64,000 nt of DNA, taken from positions 1 to 64,000 of the forward strand of contig NZ_JBPAOH010000013.1 in NCBI RefSeq assembly GCF_050875635.1. Reading direction: 5' to 3'. Made by a program: the position numbers and the translations under genes. Shown here in pieces: positions 10,019 through 18,517 of this stretch; position 1 is the first letter of the stretch, and each line of letters opens with the position of its first letter. Below the pieces are notes generated by a model. The model saw only the letters and a list, made by a program, of their open reading frames with translations. It had not been told where the DNA came from and ran no database searches. Source of the DNA: Hassallia sp050875635 (GTDB taxonomy: Bacteria; Cyanobacteriota; Cyanobacteriia; Cyanobacteriales; Nostocaceae).

Positions 10019-10280
10019 CTAACTAATGAAGGCGTTTAAACAACGCTTCTGTGAAAAACAATAAAATTTTTTCTGATAAACTGATTGTAAAAAGACGCGG
10101 ACAACTACAAAGATCGGTCTTCACGTCATTCTCAAGTAGGATTACCGTCCGGCAGAAAACCTCACCTTCAACTTCGGTTGTTTATCAACACCTTCCTCCG
10201 TTACAAGGATTTTCAGTCAGAACTTGAGAATAAGAATCACCCTATGTAACAATAACTGTAGCTTTGTCAGACTACAAACT

Positions 10281-10469
10281 ATGGACTGGCGAGAGTACAT
10301 CCATTCAAACCCAAAAATCCTGCTTGGTAAGCCGACTGTGAAAAAAACAAGGATTTCAGTCGAGTTTTTGTTAGGGTTGTTTGCTGCGGGGTGGACAGAA
10401 CAACAAGTGCTAGAGAACTATCCCACCCTCACCCCTGAAGCATTACGTGCGGTATTTGCTGTGGATTAA
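10281..10469 (+). CDS. Orphan DUF433 protein
   Basis: A 62-residue DUF433 protein: MDWREYIHSNPKILLGKPTV, then KTRISVEFLLGLFAAGWTEQ and ENYPTLTPEALRAVF, the complete small winged-helix form. The frame is open from 10224, but homology starts at the ATG at 10281. Members usually pair with a DUF5615 nuclease. None follows here; the next genes are a broken PIN-type pair. It could be an antitoxin left behind or one acting in trans. Confidence 0.85.
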   Translation: MDWREYIHSNPKILLGKPTVKKTRISVEFLLGLFAAGWTEQQVLENYPTLTPEALRAVFAVD

Positions 10470-10499
10470 TTTTTACCACCTTATGAACAGATCAAGAAT

Positions 10500-10590
10500 A
10501 GGACTTACGCACAGGTAACGGAAAAACGAACCACAAAGACGCGAAGGACACGAAGGAATAAGAGTTGCAGAGGGTTTTTGCGTAAGTCCT
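10500..10590. repeat. MITE-like element with 12-bp terminal inverted repeats
   Basis: The ends are aggacttacgca (10500-10511) and tgcgtaagtcct (10579-10590), exact reverse complements around a 67-base core with no coding content. AAGAATA occurs on both sides (10494-10500 and 10592-10598), which may be a target duplication. The end motif occurs again at about 33943-33954. This is the layout of a small non-autonomous element, but the mobilising transposase is not identifiable here. Confidence 0.6.
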
Positions 10591-10698
10591 AAAGAATATA
10601 AACTCTAGTTACAGAAAAAGATAACGGCGATATTAAACGTCGTCTACAAGTTTTATTAAAAGGTCAGAACTAATTTTTGTCACAGGAGAAATAAGCTG

Positions 10699-10944
10699 AT
10701 GAATACCGAACAACTGTTACTTGATAAATGGCGAGATTTAACCGCCGATAAACAGCAATAAGTTTTAGATTTTGTCGATTTTATCTTGCACAAATTTACC
10801 TCAGAAAAACACGCTCTACCCCTAAATTCTCTGACGACGGCAGAACGGGTTAAACAATGGATATATTGGGCAGAAAGCCATGACAAAGATAGCCCAGGAT
10901 TTCCAGATGAAGCCCTACGCCGTGACAGCATTTATGAGGATTGA
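10699..10944 (+). pseudogene. Antitoxin gene with an in-frame stop
   Basis: From ATG 10699 the frame reads MNTEQLLLDKWRDLTADKQQ, a TAA at 10759-10761, then VLDFVDFILHKF through to TGA at 10942-10944. The family normally has Gln where the stop falls (QQQVLDFVDFI), so a single C-to-T change explains it. The rest of the 82-codon frame is undamaged. The final TGA overlaps the ATG of the following PIN gene (TGATG), the tight coupling typical of toxin-antitoxin operons. Confidence 0.75.
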
Positions 10945-11387
10945 TGGCTAGATATCTTCTTGATACCAATATTCTTTTAAGGTCTAGTGACCCCAATTCA
11001 CCTAGCTACTCTCTAGCCGTCAATACAGTAGCCCGTCTCATCTCCCAAGGACATGAATGTGTGATTACTGCTCAAGTTTTAATTTAATTCTGGGTAGTAG
11101 CCACCCGTCCAGTTAATGTCAATGGATTAGGGTGGAGTGTTGAAATAACTGAAAACAAAATCAATCAACTTATGAGCCAGTTATTATTACTCGAAGAAAC
11201 TCCCCTAATTTTTCCCAATTGGTTACAGTTAGTTACAAGTTATAGAGTGATGGGAAAAAGAACCCATGATACCCGACTAATGGCTGTAATGAAAATACAC
11301 GGAATTACTCAAGTATTAACTTTCAATTCCGACGATTTTATCAAAACTCCTGAGATTATTATCGTTCATCCTAATCAAGTCATTTAA
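10944..11387 (+). pseudogene. PIN-domain toxin gene with an in-frame stop
   Basis: The 148-codon frame from ATG 10944 begins MARYLLDTNILLRSSDP (first catalytic acid) and is interrupted once by TAA at 11085-11087, where the family has Glu (VLIEFWVVATRP). It then runs intact through THDTRLMAVMKIHG and LTFNSDDF to TAA at 11387. The two acidic motifs after the stop are preserved. One G-to-T change restores the gene. An internal ATG at 11172 could restart a fragment that would lack the N-terminal catalytic Asp. Confidence 0.8.
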
Positions 11388-11485
11388 TCTCTACCCTAAT
11401 CAACGCATCCGCACCAAAAAAGGAGAAGGTGAGGACTAAATTTTTACCATTATTATCAACCGTGAGGGAATCTGGGAGTTTATAA

Positions 11486-11683
11486 ATGAAGCCGGATTTT
11501 GAAAAAATGCCTAGAGCCGAACTGAGAGCTTATGTACTGGCACATCGAGAAGATATTGAAGCATTGCGTATTTTAATGAGTCGTCGCAATCCCAACGCTA
11601 AACAGTATAAGTTTCCCGATACTGAAGAAGGTTGGCAACAAATGGAAGAAGTATTCCGACGCAAAATTGAAGGTGAAGAGTAA
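11486..11683 (+). CDS. Small cyanobacterial protein, DUF6887-like
   Basis: A 65-residue protein beginning MKPDFEKMPRAELRAYVLAH, followed by REDIEALRIL. I recognise this N-terminus as a common small cyanobacterial family (DUF6887-like) often found near toxin-antitoxin loci. It is predicted helical and charged, with no membrane segment. Its function is not known. It follows the broken PIN pair by ~100 bases. The family assignment is from memory of the N-terminal motif and is moderately certain. Confidence 0.65.
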   Translation: MKPDFEKMPRAELRAYVLAHREDIEALRILMSRRNPNAKQYKFPDTEEGWQQMEEVFRRKIEGEE

Positions 11684-12259
11684 AAAGCTTTACGTAGTGG
11701 TGCGACACAGCTAAATTGTTGCAAAAAATTGTAGGTTGGGTTGACGTAAGGAAACCCAACACCTTTATCAATGTTGGGTTTCGCGTTGCTCAAACGCCAC
11801 TTGCGCGATTGTCGGGAAACCCGACGGCAGGTGCTACAACTTTCTCGGCAGCTTATGTTCCTCCGCTTCCCCCCAAAACTGCCGAGTGGAAAATACGCAA
11901 CGCACTGCAAAACCAACGCAGTGGCTCCCCAATCTACGCCTAATGCATCAAATTAGCTGTGTCAGTCCAGCAGTCAGTCCAGTAGGGTGTGTTAACGCAC
12001 TAACGCACCATTATAATTAGACACGTTATCGTTAATGCGGTGCGTTAGTATATAAATGCTTTACGTAGTGGTGCGCTATAGCTTTGCCTAACGCACCCTA
12101 CAGAAGATTTTTATCTTTAGAATTCAATTGAATCTGTTGAATCTGTTGAATCTGTTGAATCTGTTACAGCACTAGACTTTAAGATCGGTAATGAGCAAAT
12201 GTTATATTACCGCTCACACAGCGTTACGATAATCGTAAGTCGAGTAGTCACAATAAAAG
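11684..12259. repeat. Intergenic block of dispersed repeats
   Basis: There is no gene. The block contains gctttacgtagtggtgcg twice (11691 and 12058), an inverted GTTGGGTTT/AAACCCAAC pair (11733-11782) of a type common in cyanobacteria, several variants of a GTGCGTTA/TAACGCAC motif (11990-12100), and about four tandem copies of ttgaatctg at 12128-12163. It looks like nested insertion of small repeat elements. Confidence 0.65.
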
Positions 12260-12628
12260 ATGATTGACCCCCACGACTTCGAGGATGATGACTTTGAATT
12301 TGAAGAAGAAGATTTCATCTTCCCGAAGCGCGTCAGCGAAATGAACGAAGGCGAATTGCTACAGCGCTTTAAGCGGTTTTTCGACAGCAGCAGCCGCGCA
12401 ATGTTGCAAGACTGCCAATTTCGCATTACATACCACGAAGATGGCAAGGGTACTTTAGAGATTCTCTGTCCAAACGAAGTCGTCCGGCAACGCTTATCTA
12501 AAAAAACCCGCAAAATTAACAATCAGATCAGCAGCTGTTGGCTTCATATTAAATCGTTTTCCCTCTGCGTTGAGGAAAATGGCGAAGTTGTTTGTGATAC
12601 CTTTGTCCGTGGGGGACAAGGGGGATGA
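12260..12628 (+). CDS. Conserved cyanobacterial hypothetical protein
   Basis: A 122-residue protein with a very acidic N-terminus (residues 2-19: DPHDFEDDDFEFEEEDF) followed by an alpha/beta-looking region (FRITYHEDGKGTLEILCP, RQRLSKKTRKINNQI). I recognise it as a cyanobacterial conserved protein but know no function. The last six residues (VRGGQGG) come from the start of a G-rich low-complexity repeat that follows, so the natural stop may have been lost by repeat insertion. Confidence 0.65.
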   Translation: MIDPHDFEDDDFEFEEEDFIFPKRVSEMNEGELLQRFKRFFDSSSRAMLQDCQFRITYHEDGKGTLEILCPNEVVRQRLSKKTRKINNQISSCWLHIKSFSLCVEENGEVVCDTFVRGGQGG

Positions 12629-12727
12629 GGGGGATGAGGGAGATGAGGGGGACAAGGAGGATAAACAACTCTTGACTCTTGACCATTGACTATTGACCCT
12701 TGACTTTTGACTAATGACTATTGACAA
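12606..12727. repeat. G-rich and (TTGACNN) short tandem repeats
   Basis: First come purine-rich units of the kind gggggatgag/ggggacaagg (12610-12662), then a run of heptamer-like ttgact/ttgacca units (12670-12725). These are short tandem repeats of the STRR kind seen in filamentous cyanobacteria. They fill the whole gap before the next gene. Confidence 0.75.
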
Positions 12728-12982
12728 ATGCCTAAAAAACAAAAATTTCCTTATTTAGTCGGTTCTAAATGGACAGCGCAGCAAAAAGTAGATGGTTGGC
12801 GACACTTCCAAGTCGTCAATCGCAAAAATCAGGCTAAGTGGGTTTATGCTGAGATGGTTGCTGCTTGCGATCCCAATGTTCGCTTTTGGATCAATGCCAA
12901 ATTATTACAAGATAATTCTCAGTGGCAAGCCGGCTGGCAAACATTAGAAGAAATAAGGGCAGTATCCGAGGATGCATCTTAA
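12728..12982 (+). CDS. Small Trp-rich protein (TIGR02450 family)
   Basis: An 84-residue protein with tryptophans at conserved spacing: GSKWTAQ, DGWRHFQV, KWVYAEMVAACDP, RFWINA, QWQAGW. This matches the TIGR02450 Trp-rich family, widespread in cyanobacteria and some proteobacteria and of unknown function. The length is typical. The ATG lies right after the heptamer repeat block, so upstream signals may have been altered by the repeats. Confidence 0.8.
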   Translation: MPKKQKFPYLVGSKWTAQQKVDGWRHFQVVNRKNQAKWVYAEMVAACDPNVRFWINAKLLQDNSQWQAGWQTLEEIRAVSEDAS

Positions 12983-13602
12983 CTCAGAAGATAAAAAAAT
13001 GCCTCTTCTTAAAGAAATTTAATCAATATTCTGCAAATTAATAATTTTTTACAAAAAAGTAGAAATCAGGCAAAATGAGCGATCGCCCAATCTCGCTTTA
13101 CGAGTCAATTACGCATTTATTGTGATTGACAAAAGCAACTTTATCTGCATAATCGCCAAAAAAACCTTGATTTCCAAAGCGAAAAACTGAGTTTCTCAAA
13201 ACTAAACCAGCTTGCTGTAAGTGCTTCAGCCTATTTCATCAAACACTTCCTACTGATTTCCATTCAGAAACTAAGACCATAAGTTACTTCTATAAAGTCC
13301 ATTGAAAAAGGTAACTTAAGCATTTTGTGTTTTGTAACTAATTTTATTTATTCAGTTACTAAAAATCTTAATTTTTACTTGTTTGAGGCTTTGTATAGTT
13401 TTATAGTGAATTAAAACTAAAATGCGATCGCTTGAGACAAAATCTGTCTAATATAACCTTATGACAGATTCACCGCCACTTTCTTTTACATTGAATTTAG
13501 ACAATAATGACGAAGACCTCACACATCGCGCCTTGTGCGGCTAGGTGAAGGCAAATGTTTTAGCCAAGCAGTTTGACAAGAAACTATAAGAGGCAAACAA
13601 AA
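12983..13602. other. chlL upstream region
   Basis: A ~600-base AT-rich leader before chlL with no clear gene. A 27-codon frame (13461-13544, starting MTDSPPLSFTLNLDNN) is present, but nothing shows that it is translated. AAGAGG at about 13589-13594 is a plausible ribosome-binding site for chlL. No FurA, NtcA or RpaB site was identified with confidence. Confidence 0.4.
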
Positions 13603-14469
13603 GTGAAATTAGCAGTTTACGGAAAAGGTGGTATCGGTAAATCCACAACCAGCTGTAACATCTCCGTCGCCCTAGCCAGACGCGGGAAGAAAGTTCTCCA
13701 AATTGGGTGCGACCCGAAACACGACAGTACTTTTACTTTGACCGGGTTTTTGATTCCGACAATTATCGACACCCTGCAAGAAAAAGACTACCACTACGAA
13801 GATGTCTGGCCCGAAGATGTAATTTACAAAGGCTACGGTGGTGTCGATTGTGTTGAAGCAGGTGGTCCGCCTGCTGGTGCCGGATGTGGCGGTTACGTAG
13901 TCGGCGAAACCGTGAAATTACTCAAAGAACTCAACGCCTTTGATGAGTACGATGTGATATTATTTGACGTTCTCGGTGACGTTGTATGTGGTGGTTTTGC
14001 AGCACCTCTCAACTATGCTGATTACTGCTTGATTGTTACCGACAACGGCTTTGATGCTTTATTTGCGGCAAATCGCATTGCAGCTTCAGTACGCGAAAAA
14101 GCACGCACTCACCCATTGCGTTTAGCTGGATTAATTGGTAATCGCACTTCCAAACGCGACTTGATCGAGAAATACATAGAAGCAGTACCCATGCCAGTAC
14201 TGGAGGTATTACCTTTGATAGAAGACATCCGTGTTTCTCGTGTCAAAGGCAAGACCTTATTTGAAATGGCAGAAAACGATCCATCTCTCAACTACGTTTG
14301 CGATTACTACCTGAACATCGCCGACCAAATTCTATCGCGTCCAGAAGGTGTTGTACCTAACGATGCCCCAGACCGGGAATTGTTCTCTTTGTTGTCTGAT
14401 TTTTACTTAAATCCGAGTAAACCCCAGGTTACTAATCCGGAAGAAGAATTAGACTTGATGATTGTATAA
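13603..14469 (+). CDS. chlL: Light-independent protochlorophyllide reductase, iron-sulfur ATP-binding subunit ChlL
   Basis: The NifH-like ATPase that passes electrons to ChlN-ChlB, reducing protochlorophyllide to chlorophyllide in darkness. The P-loop GKGGIGKSTTS lies at residues 7-17. The two cluster cysteines are in AGCGGYVV (~97) and DVVCGGFAAP (~131), and switch regions (CDPKHDST) are present. I chose the GTG at 13603 because homologues start VKLAVYGKGG and AAGAGG precedes it. An in-frame TTG at 13573 would add ten residues without homology. It is followed by the DUF5331 gene and chlN on the same strand, so it is probably one operon. The 288-residue length is normal. chlB is not in the window. 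Confidence 0.97.
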   Translation: MKLAVYGKGGIGKSTTSCNISVALARRGKKVLQIGCDPKHDSTFTLTGFLIPTIIDTLQEKDYHYEDVWPEDVIYKGYGGVDCVEAGGPPAGAGCGGYVVGETVKLLKELNAFDEYDVILFDVLGDVVCGGFAAPLNYADYCLIVTDNGFDALFAANRIAASVREKARTHPLRLAGLIGNRTSKRDLIEKYIEAVPMPVLEVLPLIEDIRVSRVKGKTLFEMAENDPSLNYVCDYYLNIADQILSRPEGVVPNDAPDRELFSLLSDFYLNPSKPQVTNPEEELDLMIV

Positions 14470-14499
14470 ATCATCTATTTTCTCAGGATGGGGGACAAT

Positions 14500-15312
14500 A
14501 TGGCTTTCTTTTACAGCTTTACAGATTCTTTAAGACAAAAGTGGTTGCAATTTTTCCAGGTGAATCGTGACTGGATTACACTCCACATGGAGGTGGAATC
14601 GGTTTACACCCCCGATGGTGGAAAGCGACCACCGTCTTACCTCATCCTGGGAGTCGTTAACGCGCTGGAACCGAAGCTAGCGCAGTTAATGCTGCCCTTT
14701 GCGAAATTGAATCCAGACGCAGATACTTTGATAGAAGTGCTGGATTTGCATTTCGATCCTGACATGGCTTTGGGCAACCGCGTCATGCCCAAAGCAGAAG
14801 AAGACATGGAATCAGAAGGAATCATGCAGGGAAAGCCTCATGATGAAACCTTGACGATTCCGAATGAAAATGGCTTTGGGGAAGAGGCGATTATTCACGA
14901 GTTCGTGATGGTAGATTCTCATCAAGAAATGCTAATACCAGATGAGTTTAGCCAAATGTCCCTAGGGGAAATTGCTGAAGTACCAGTGTCGAATCAAACT
15001 GCAAATGGATTTGGCGATATTTCTTTCACGAACGGGCAAAACTCAAACCAAACACCCAGCATGGAATCTGTAGATGATTTTGGCGATATTTCTTTTGATG
15101 ACTTGAAGGATACCGACAGCAAAATCTCCGCAGCAACACCATCAGCAAACTTGGGGCAAAACATGCTGGATGATTTGGATACACCAGACGAAAATACGTT
15201 TAGCGACGTGTTGTCTGATGTCTGGGGTGAAGAAAAATCAGCTTCAGGGGAAGATTCGCCATCTGGCGTTTTTGACGACTCGGAAATTGCCCGCCTTTTC
15301 CCCAACGCGTAA
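14500..15312 (+). CDS. DUF5331-like protein between chlL and chlN
   Basis: About 270 residues. The N-terminal ~90 (MAFFYSFTDSLRQKWLQFFQ, then RDWITLHMEVESVYTPDGG and SYLILGVVNALEPKLAQLM) form the conserved part that I associate with cyanobacterial DUF5331 proteins encoded beside chl genes. The rest is acidic, Asp/Ser-rich and repetitive (FGDISF occurs twice) and is probably disordered. Homology supports ATG 14500; an in-frame ATG 12 bases earlier is possible. Its position suggests a role in dark chlorophyll synthesis or in regulating the complex, but no function is established to my knowledge. Confidence 0.75.
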   Translation: MAFFYSFTDSLRQKWLQFFQVNRDWITLHMEVESVYTPDGGKRPPSYLILGVVNALEPKLAQLMLPFAKLNPDADTLIEVLDLHFDPDMALGNRVMPKAEEDMESEGIMQGKPHDETLTIPNENGFGEEAIIHEFVMVDSHQEMLIPDEFSQMSLGEIAEVPVSNQTANGFGDISFTNGQNSNQTPSMESVDDFGDISFDDLKDTDSKISAATPSANLGQNMLDDLDTPDENTFSDVLSDVWGEEKSASGEDSPSGVFDDSEIARLFPNA

Positions 15313-15469
15313 TTACAAAGTTAGGAGAAGAAAGTAAAAGTGAGGAGTTAGGAGTTTGGAGTGAAAAGTTAAAAATTCTTCAACTCATAACTCATAACTC
15401 ATAACTCCGTTCTCCTAACTCATAACTCCGTTCTCCTAACTTTAAATACCACGGGGAGAAAATAATAAA
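15313..15469. repeat. Short direct repeats upstream of chlN
   Basis: The gap holds repeated ctcataact units and two copies of ctccgttctcctaactcataa-type sequence (about 15385-15440), again of the short-tandem-repeat type. ACGGGGAG just before the chlN ATG provides a ribosome-binding site. Confidence 0.6.
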
Positions 15470-16873
15470 ATGACTGCTACTCAAGAACCATCAGCTTTAA
15501 ATTTTGAGTGTGAAACTGGTAATTATCATACGTTTTGCCCGATTAGCTGCGTGGCATGGCTATACCAAAAAATTGAAGATAGTTTCTTTTTGGTGATTGG
15601 GACAAAGACTTGTGGCTACTTTTTACAAAACGCGATGGGGGTGATGATTTTTGCTGAACCCCGCTATGCAATGGCTGAGTTGGAAGAAGGAGATATTTCC
15701 GCACAGCTGAATGATTATGAAGAGTTAAAGCGGTTGTGCTTGCAAATTAAACGCGATCGCAATCCGAGTGTAATTGTCTGGATTGGCACTTGCACCACGG
15801 AAATCATCAAAACTGACTTGGAAGGTTTGGCACCCAAGCTAGAATCGGAAATTGGTATCCCCATCGTCGTAGCGCGTGCTAACGGTCTAGATTACGCCTT
15901 TACTCAAGGAGAAGATACCGTATTAGCTGCGATGGCTAATCGTTGTCCGGATAAGTCTCCGGTAGCGGAAACAGAGAAAAATGAGCGGAATGCGATCGCT
16001 AAATTGCTCAACTTCGGTAAAAAGAAAGAAGATGTAGCCCAAGATGAATCTGAGTACGTAGATCATCCGCCTTTGGTTTTATTTGGTTCTCTTCCCGATC
16101 CGGTTGTAACTCAGTTAACTTTGGAACTGAAAAAACAAGGTATAAAAGTTTCCGGTTGGTTGCCTGCGAAACGCTTTACTGAACTGCCTGTACTCGAAGA
16201 AGGGTATTATGTCGCTGGTGTCAACCCTTTTCTCAGCCGTACAGCTACCACTTTGATGCGGCGTCGCAAATGTAAGTTAATTGGCGCACCTTTCCCGATT
16301 GGACCCGATGGTACTCGCGCTTGGATTGAGAAAATCTGCTCGGTGTTTGGTATTACTCCCAAAGGTTTGGATGAGCGGGAAGCGCAAATTTGGGAAGGTT
16401 TAGAAGATTATGTAAAATTGATTCGCGGTAAGTCTGTGTTTTTCATGGGTGATAACTTGCTGGAAGTCTCTTTAGCGCGGTTCCTGGTGCGCTGCGGGAT
16501 GACGGTTCAGGAAATCGGTATCCCTTATATGGACAAGCGCTATCAAGCTGCTGAGTTGGCTTTCTTGGAGAAAACTTGTCAGGAAATGGGTTCACCTCTG
16601 CCTTCTATTGTTGAGAAGCCGGATAATTACAATCAGCTTCAGCGGATTTATGAGTTGAAGCCTGATTTAGTGATTACTGGGATGGCGCACGCTAATCCGT
16701 TGGAAGCACGCGGGATTAATACTAAGTGGTCTGTGGAGTTCACTTTTGCTCAAATTCACGGCTTTACGAATGCGCGGGATATTTTGGAGTTGGTGACTCG
16801 TCCGTTGCGTCGGAATAATAATTTGAAGGATTTGGGTTGGGATAAGTTAGTGAGAGAAGACGCTAAGGTTTAG
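15470..16873 (+). CDS. chlN: Light-independent protochlorophyllide reductase subunit N
   Basis: A 467-residue NifD-like subunit of the dark protochlorophyllide reductase. It forms the catalytic heterotetramer with ChlB and receives electrons from ChlL. The three cluster cysteines are visible in the N-terminal third: FECETGNYHTFCPI, GTKTCGYF and WIGTCTTEII. FMGDNLLEVSLARFLVRCGM and the C-terminal GMAHANPLEARGI-type segment are conserved. It follows chlL and the DUF5331 gene on the same strand. A hairpin-T terminator lies at 16905-16928. Full length, no anomalies. Confidence 0.97.
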   Translation: MTATQEPSALNFECETGNYHTFCPISCVAWLYQKIEDSFFLVIGTKTCGYFLQNAMGVMIFAEPRYAMAELEEGDISAQLNDYEELKRLCLQIKRDRNPSVIVWIGTCTTEIIKTDLEGLAPKLESEIGIPIVVARANGLDYAFTQGEDTVLAAMANRCPDKSPVAETEKNERNAIAKLLNFGKKKEDVAQDESEYVDHPPLVLFGSLPDPVVTQLTLELKKQGIKVSGWLPAKRFTELPVLEEGYYVAGVNPFLSRTATTLMRRRKCKLIGAPFPIGPDGTRAWIEKICSVFGITPKGLDEREAQIWEGLEDYVKLIRGKSVFFMGDNLLEVSLARFLVRCGMTVQEIGIPYMDKRYQAAELAFLEKTCQEMGSPLPSIVEKPDNYNQLQRIYELKPDLVITGMAHANPLEARGINTKWSVEFTFAQIHGFTNARDILELVTRPLRRNNNLKDLGWDKLVREDAKV

Positions 16874-16904
16874 GGTTTTTATTGAGCGAGATTATGTTAA
16901 GTTA

Positions 16905-16928
16905 GGCGGACTTTTGTTCGCCTTTTTT
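16905..16928 (+). terminator. Rho-independent terminator after chlN
   Basis: ggcggac and gttcgcc pair (one G-T wobble) around a TTTT loop and are followed by seven T residues. It lies 32 bases after the chlN stop. Confidence 0.75.
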
Positions 16929-17014
16929 TATACGAACCGCGTTCGCCCTTGGCGTTGCCGAAGGCTAGACGCGAAGGGCGCGAAGATAAGAGAAGAGAGC
17001 GATCGCCTTCACTA

Positions 17015-17293
17015 CTAAGACTCAACTGCATCTTTTTGTAGATAATTAGCAGGTAGTTTCCAAGAGCGTCCTTGACAGTAAACTTCATCACCAATAATGC
17101 GAACGCCTGCACTTTGTCGCATTAAGAGCATAGCTTCTTCACGTTCTTCATCAGTCATGTAGTCATCACCCTTGCGACCGCTTGGACAACGTTTCGGATC
17201 GCCACCTGCATCTAGATAACGCTGTTTAGCTATGTTAATAAGTTCTTGCAGTCTGGCTTCTTGTTTTTTTTGTAGTTCAGTTAGTTTTGTCAT
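17015..17293 (-). CDS. Small hypothetical protein
   Basis: 92 residues, not recognised. Charged helical N-terminus (MTKLTELQKKQEARLQELIN), then GGDPKRCPSGRKGDDYMTDEE and a C-terminal EVYCQGRSWKLP. It overlaps the end of the upstream gene by 4 bases (ATGA), so the two are co-translated. Its 3' end recurs as decayed copies at about 17714 and 18458. Confidence 0.55.
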   Translation of the reverse strand: MTKLTELQKKQEARLQELINIAKQRYLDAGGDPKRCPSGRKGDDYMTDEEREEAMLLMRQSAGVRIIGDEVYCQGRSWKLPANYLQKDAVES

Positions 17294-17475
17294 AATTCTG
17301 ATATCCAGTCAGAAGGGACAATATCACCATTTGGCAAGATGTAGGCAACTGGTAAAACAGGACTTGGAGTTTGAATACGCCAATATCCTGTTTCTTCATC
17401 ATAAAGTCTCCACTCAAGTAATTCTAAAGTTTCTAAAGCGTTGATAATTAGATATTGTGTTTCTGTCGGTTCCAC
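17290..17475 (-). CDS. Small hypothetical protein
   Basis: 61 residues, not recognised: an N-terminal helix (TQYLIINALETLELLEWRLY) and a beta-like region (GYWRIQTPSPVLPVAYIL). Its TGA overlaps the ATG of the following gene. The pair resembles a small two-gene cassette, but I cannot name a toxin or antitoxin family. Confidence 0.5.
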   Translation of the reverse strand: MEPTETQYLIINALETLELLEWRLYDEETGYWRIQTPSPVLPVAYILPNGDIVPSDWISEL

Positions 17476-17896
17476 TTTTTAGTCTGTATTTTTGCTCTAG
17501 CTATTTTAGTGGTTAATGCATGATATCTTCGTTTTTTTAGGAACCGTGGGCGCAGAAAAGGCTTCAAAGCGATCGCCCGAATCTTTTACGAACTTTACTA
17601 GGCACAGAGAAGCCAGCGCGTTGCGTATTTTCCACTTGTCACGTTTTCGCTCTTAAGCTTAAGAGCGAAAAGCTGCCGCGTGAAAGTTGTAGCGACTGGC
17701 GCGACGCAGAGAGAAGAGAGCGATCGCCCTCAGCACTTAAACTCGATTTCTGGTTTTGGCAAAAAAGAATCAGCAGGTAACTTGTAAGAGAAGACACCAA
17801 GGATGCCAAGAGAAGAGTGCCCTATACTATCACTAAAATAAAGTTACAATCAGGTCTGTATGGCTGAATACACAGGATAATTGAGTAGGTGATGTG
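17476..17896. other. Intergenic region with a 28-bp perfect palindrome
   Basis: No gene. A perfect palindrome lies at 17644-17671 (left arm ttttcgctcttaag), and a degenerate copy of the 3' end of the 17015-17293 gene lies at about 17714-17785, starting at agagagcgatcgcc. The rest shows nothing recognisable. Confidence 0.55.
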
Positions 17897-18157
17897 ATGC
17901 CAGAAGTCTGTCGTTTTTTAGGGATTATCATTACTATTTACTATAACGACCATCCACCCCCTCATTTTCATGTCCGCTATAATCAGCAAAAGGCAATTAT
18001 TGATATAGAAACCTTGTCAATTTTAGAAGGTAAACTCACTCCTAGAGTTCTTGGTTTAGTAATTGAATGGGCAGCTATGCACAAATCAGAACTTCTAGAA
18101 AATTGGCAACTGGCAAGACAAAATAATCCCTTAGAAAAAATTGAACCATTAGAGTAA
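17897..18157 (+). CDS. DUF4160 protein
   Basis: An 86-residue DUF4160 protein. MPEVCRFLGIIITIYYNDHP with PPHFHVRY is diagnostic, followed by LSILEGKLTPRVLGLVIEWA. GTG 17894 directly precedes ATG 17897; homologues start MPEV. It is followed after 3 bases by a DUF2442 gene, an arrangement common in bacteria and suspected to be a toxin-antitoxin-like pair, though the activity is not established. Confidence 0.85.
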   Translation: MPEVCRFLGIIITIYYNDHPPPHFHVRYNQQKAIIDIETLSILEGKLTPRVLGLVIEWAAMHKSELLENWQLARQNNPLEKIEPLE

Positions 18158-18160
18158 ATT

Positions 18161-18454
18161 ATGCTAAAAGACATTATAGAAGTTATTCCTCAAGATAACT
18201 ATCAACTCTATCTAAAGTTTGAAGATGGAGAAAAAGGTATTGTTAATGTTAACCAATTAATCGAATTTACGGGAATTTTTGAACCTTTAAAAGATTTAGA
18301 CTATTTTAGAACAGTTAAACTTAACCCGGAATGGGGCACAATTCACTGGGAGAATGGCGCAGATTTAGACCCAGATGTTCTTTATTCTGTGGTAACAGGT
18401 AAATCTATTCCTAAATATCGAGAAATAGATGAGTATGAAAAAAGTCGCAGTTGA
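18161..18454 (+). CDS. DUF2442 protein
   Basis: A 97-residue DUF2442 protein with the typical core LYLKFEDGEKGIVNV, then FRTVKLNPEWGTIHWENGAD and LDPDVLY. Usually encoded right after DUF4160, as here. It is the probable partner or antitoxin of that gene. Both genes look intact. Confidence 0.85.
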   Translation: MLKDIIEVIPQDNYQLYLKFEDGEKGIVNVNQLIEFTGIFEPLKDLDYFRTVKLNPEWGTIHWENGADLDPDVLYSVVTGKSIPKYREIDEYEKSRS

Positions 18455-18517
18455 AACAAGCGATCGGCTTCAGTACTAAGACTCAACTGCATCTTTTTGT
18501 AGAGAAATAGCCAACTG

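Noticed and set aside
13461..13544. 27-codon frame upstream of chlL
   Set aside because: No ribosome-binding site or recognised family. A leader-peptide role cannot be supported from sequence.
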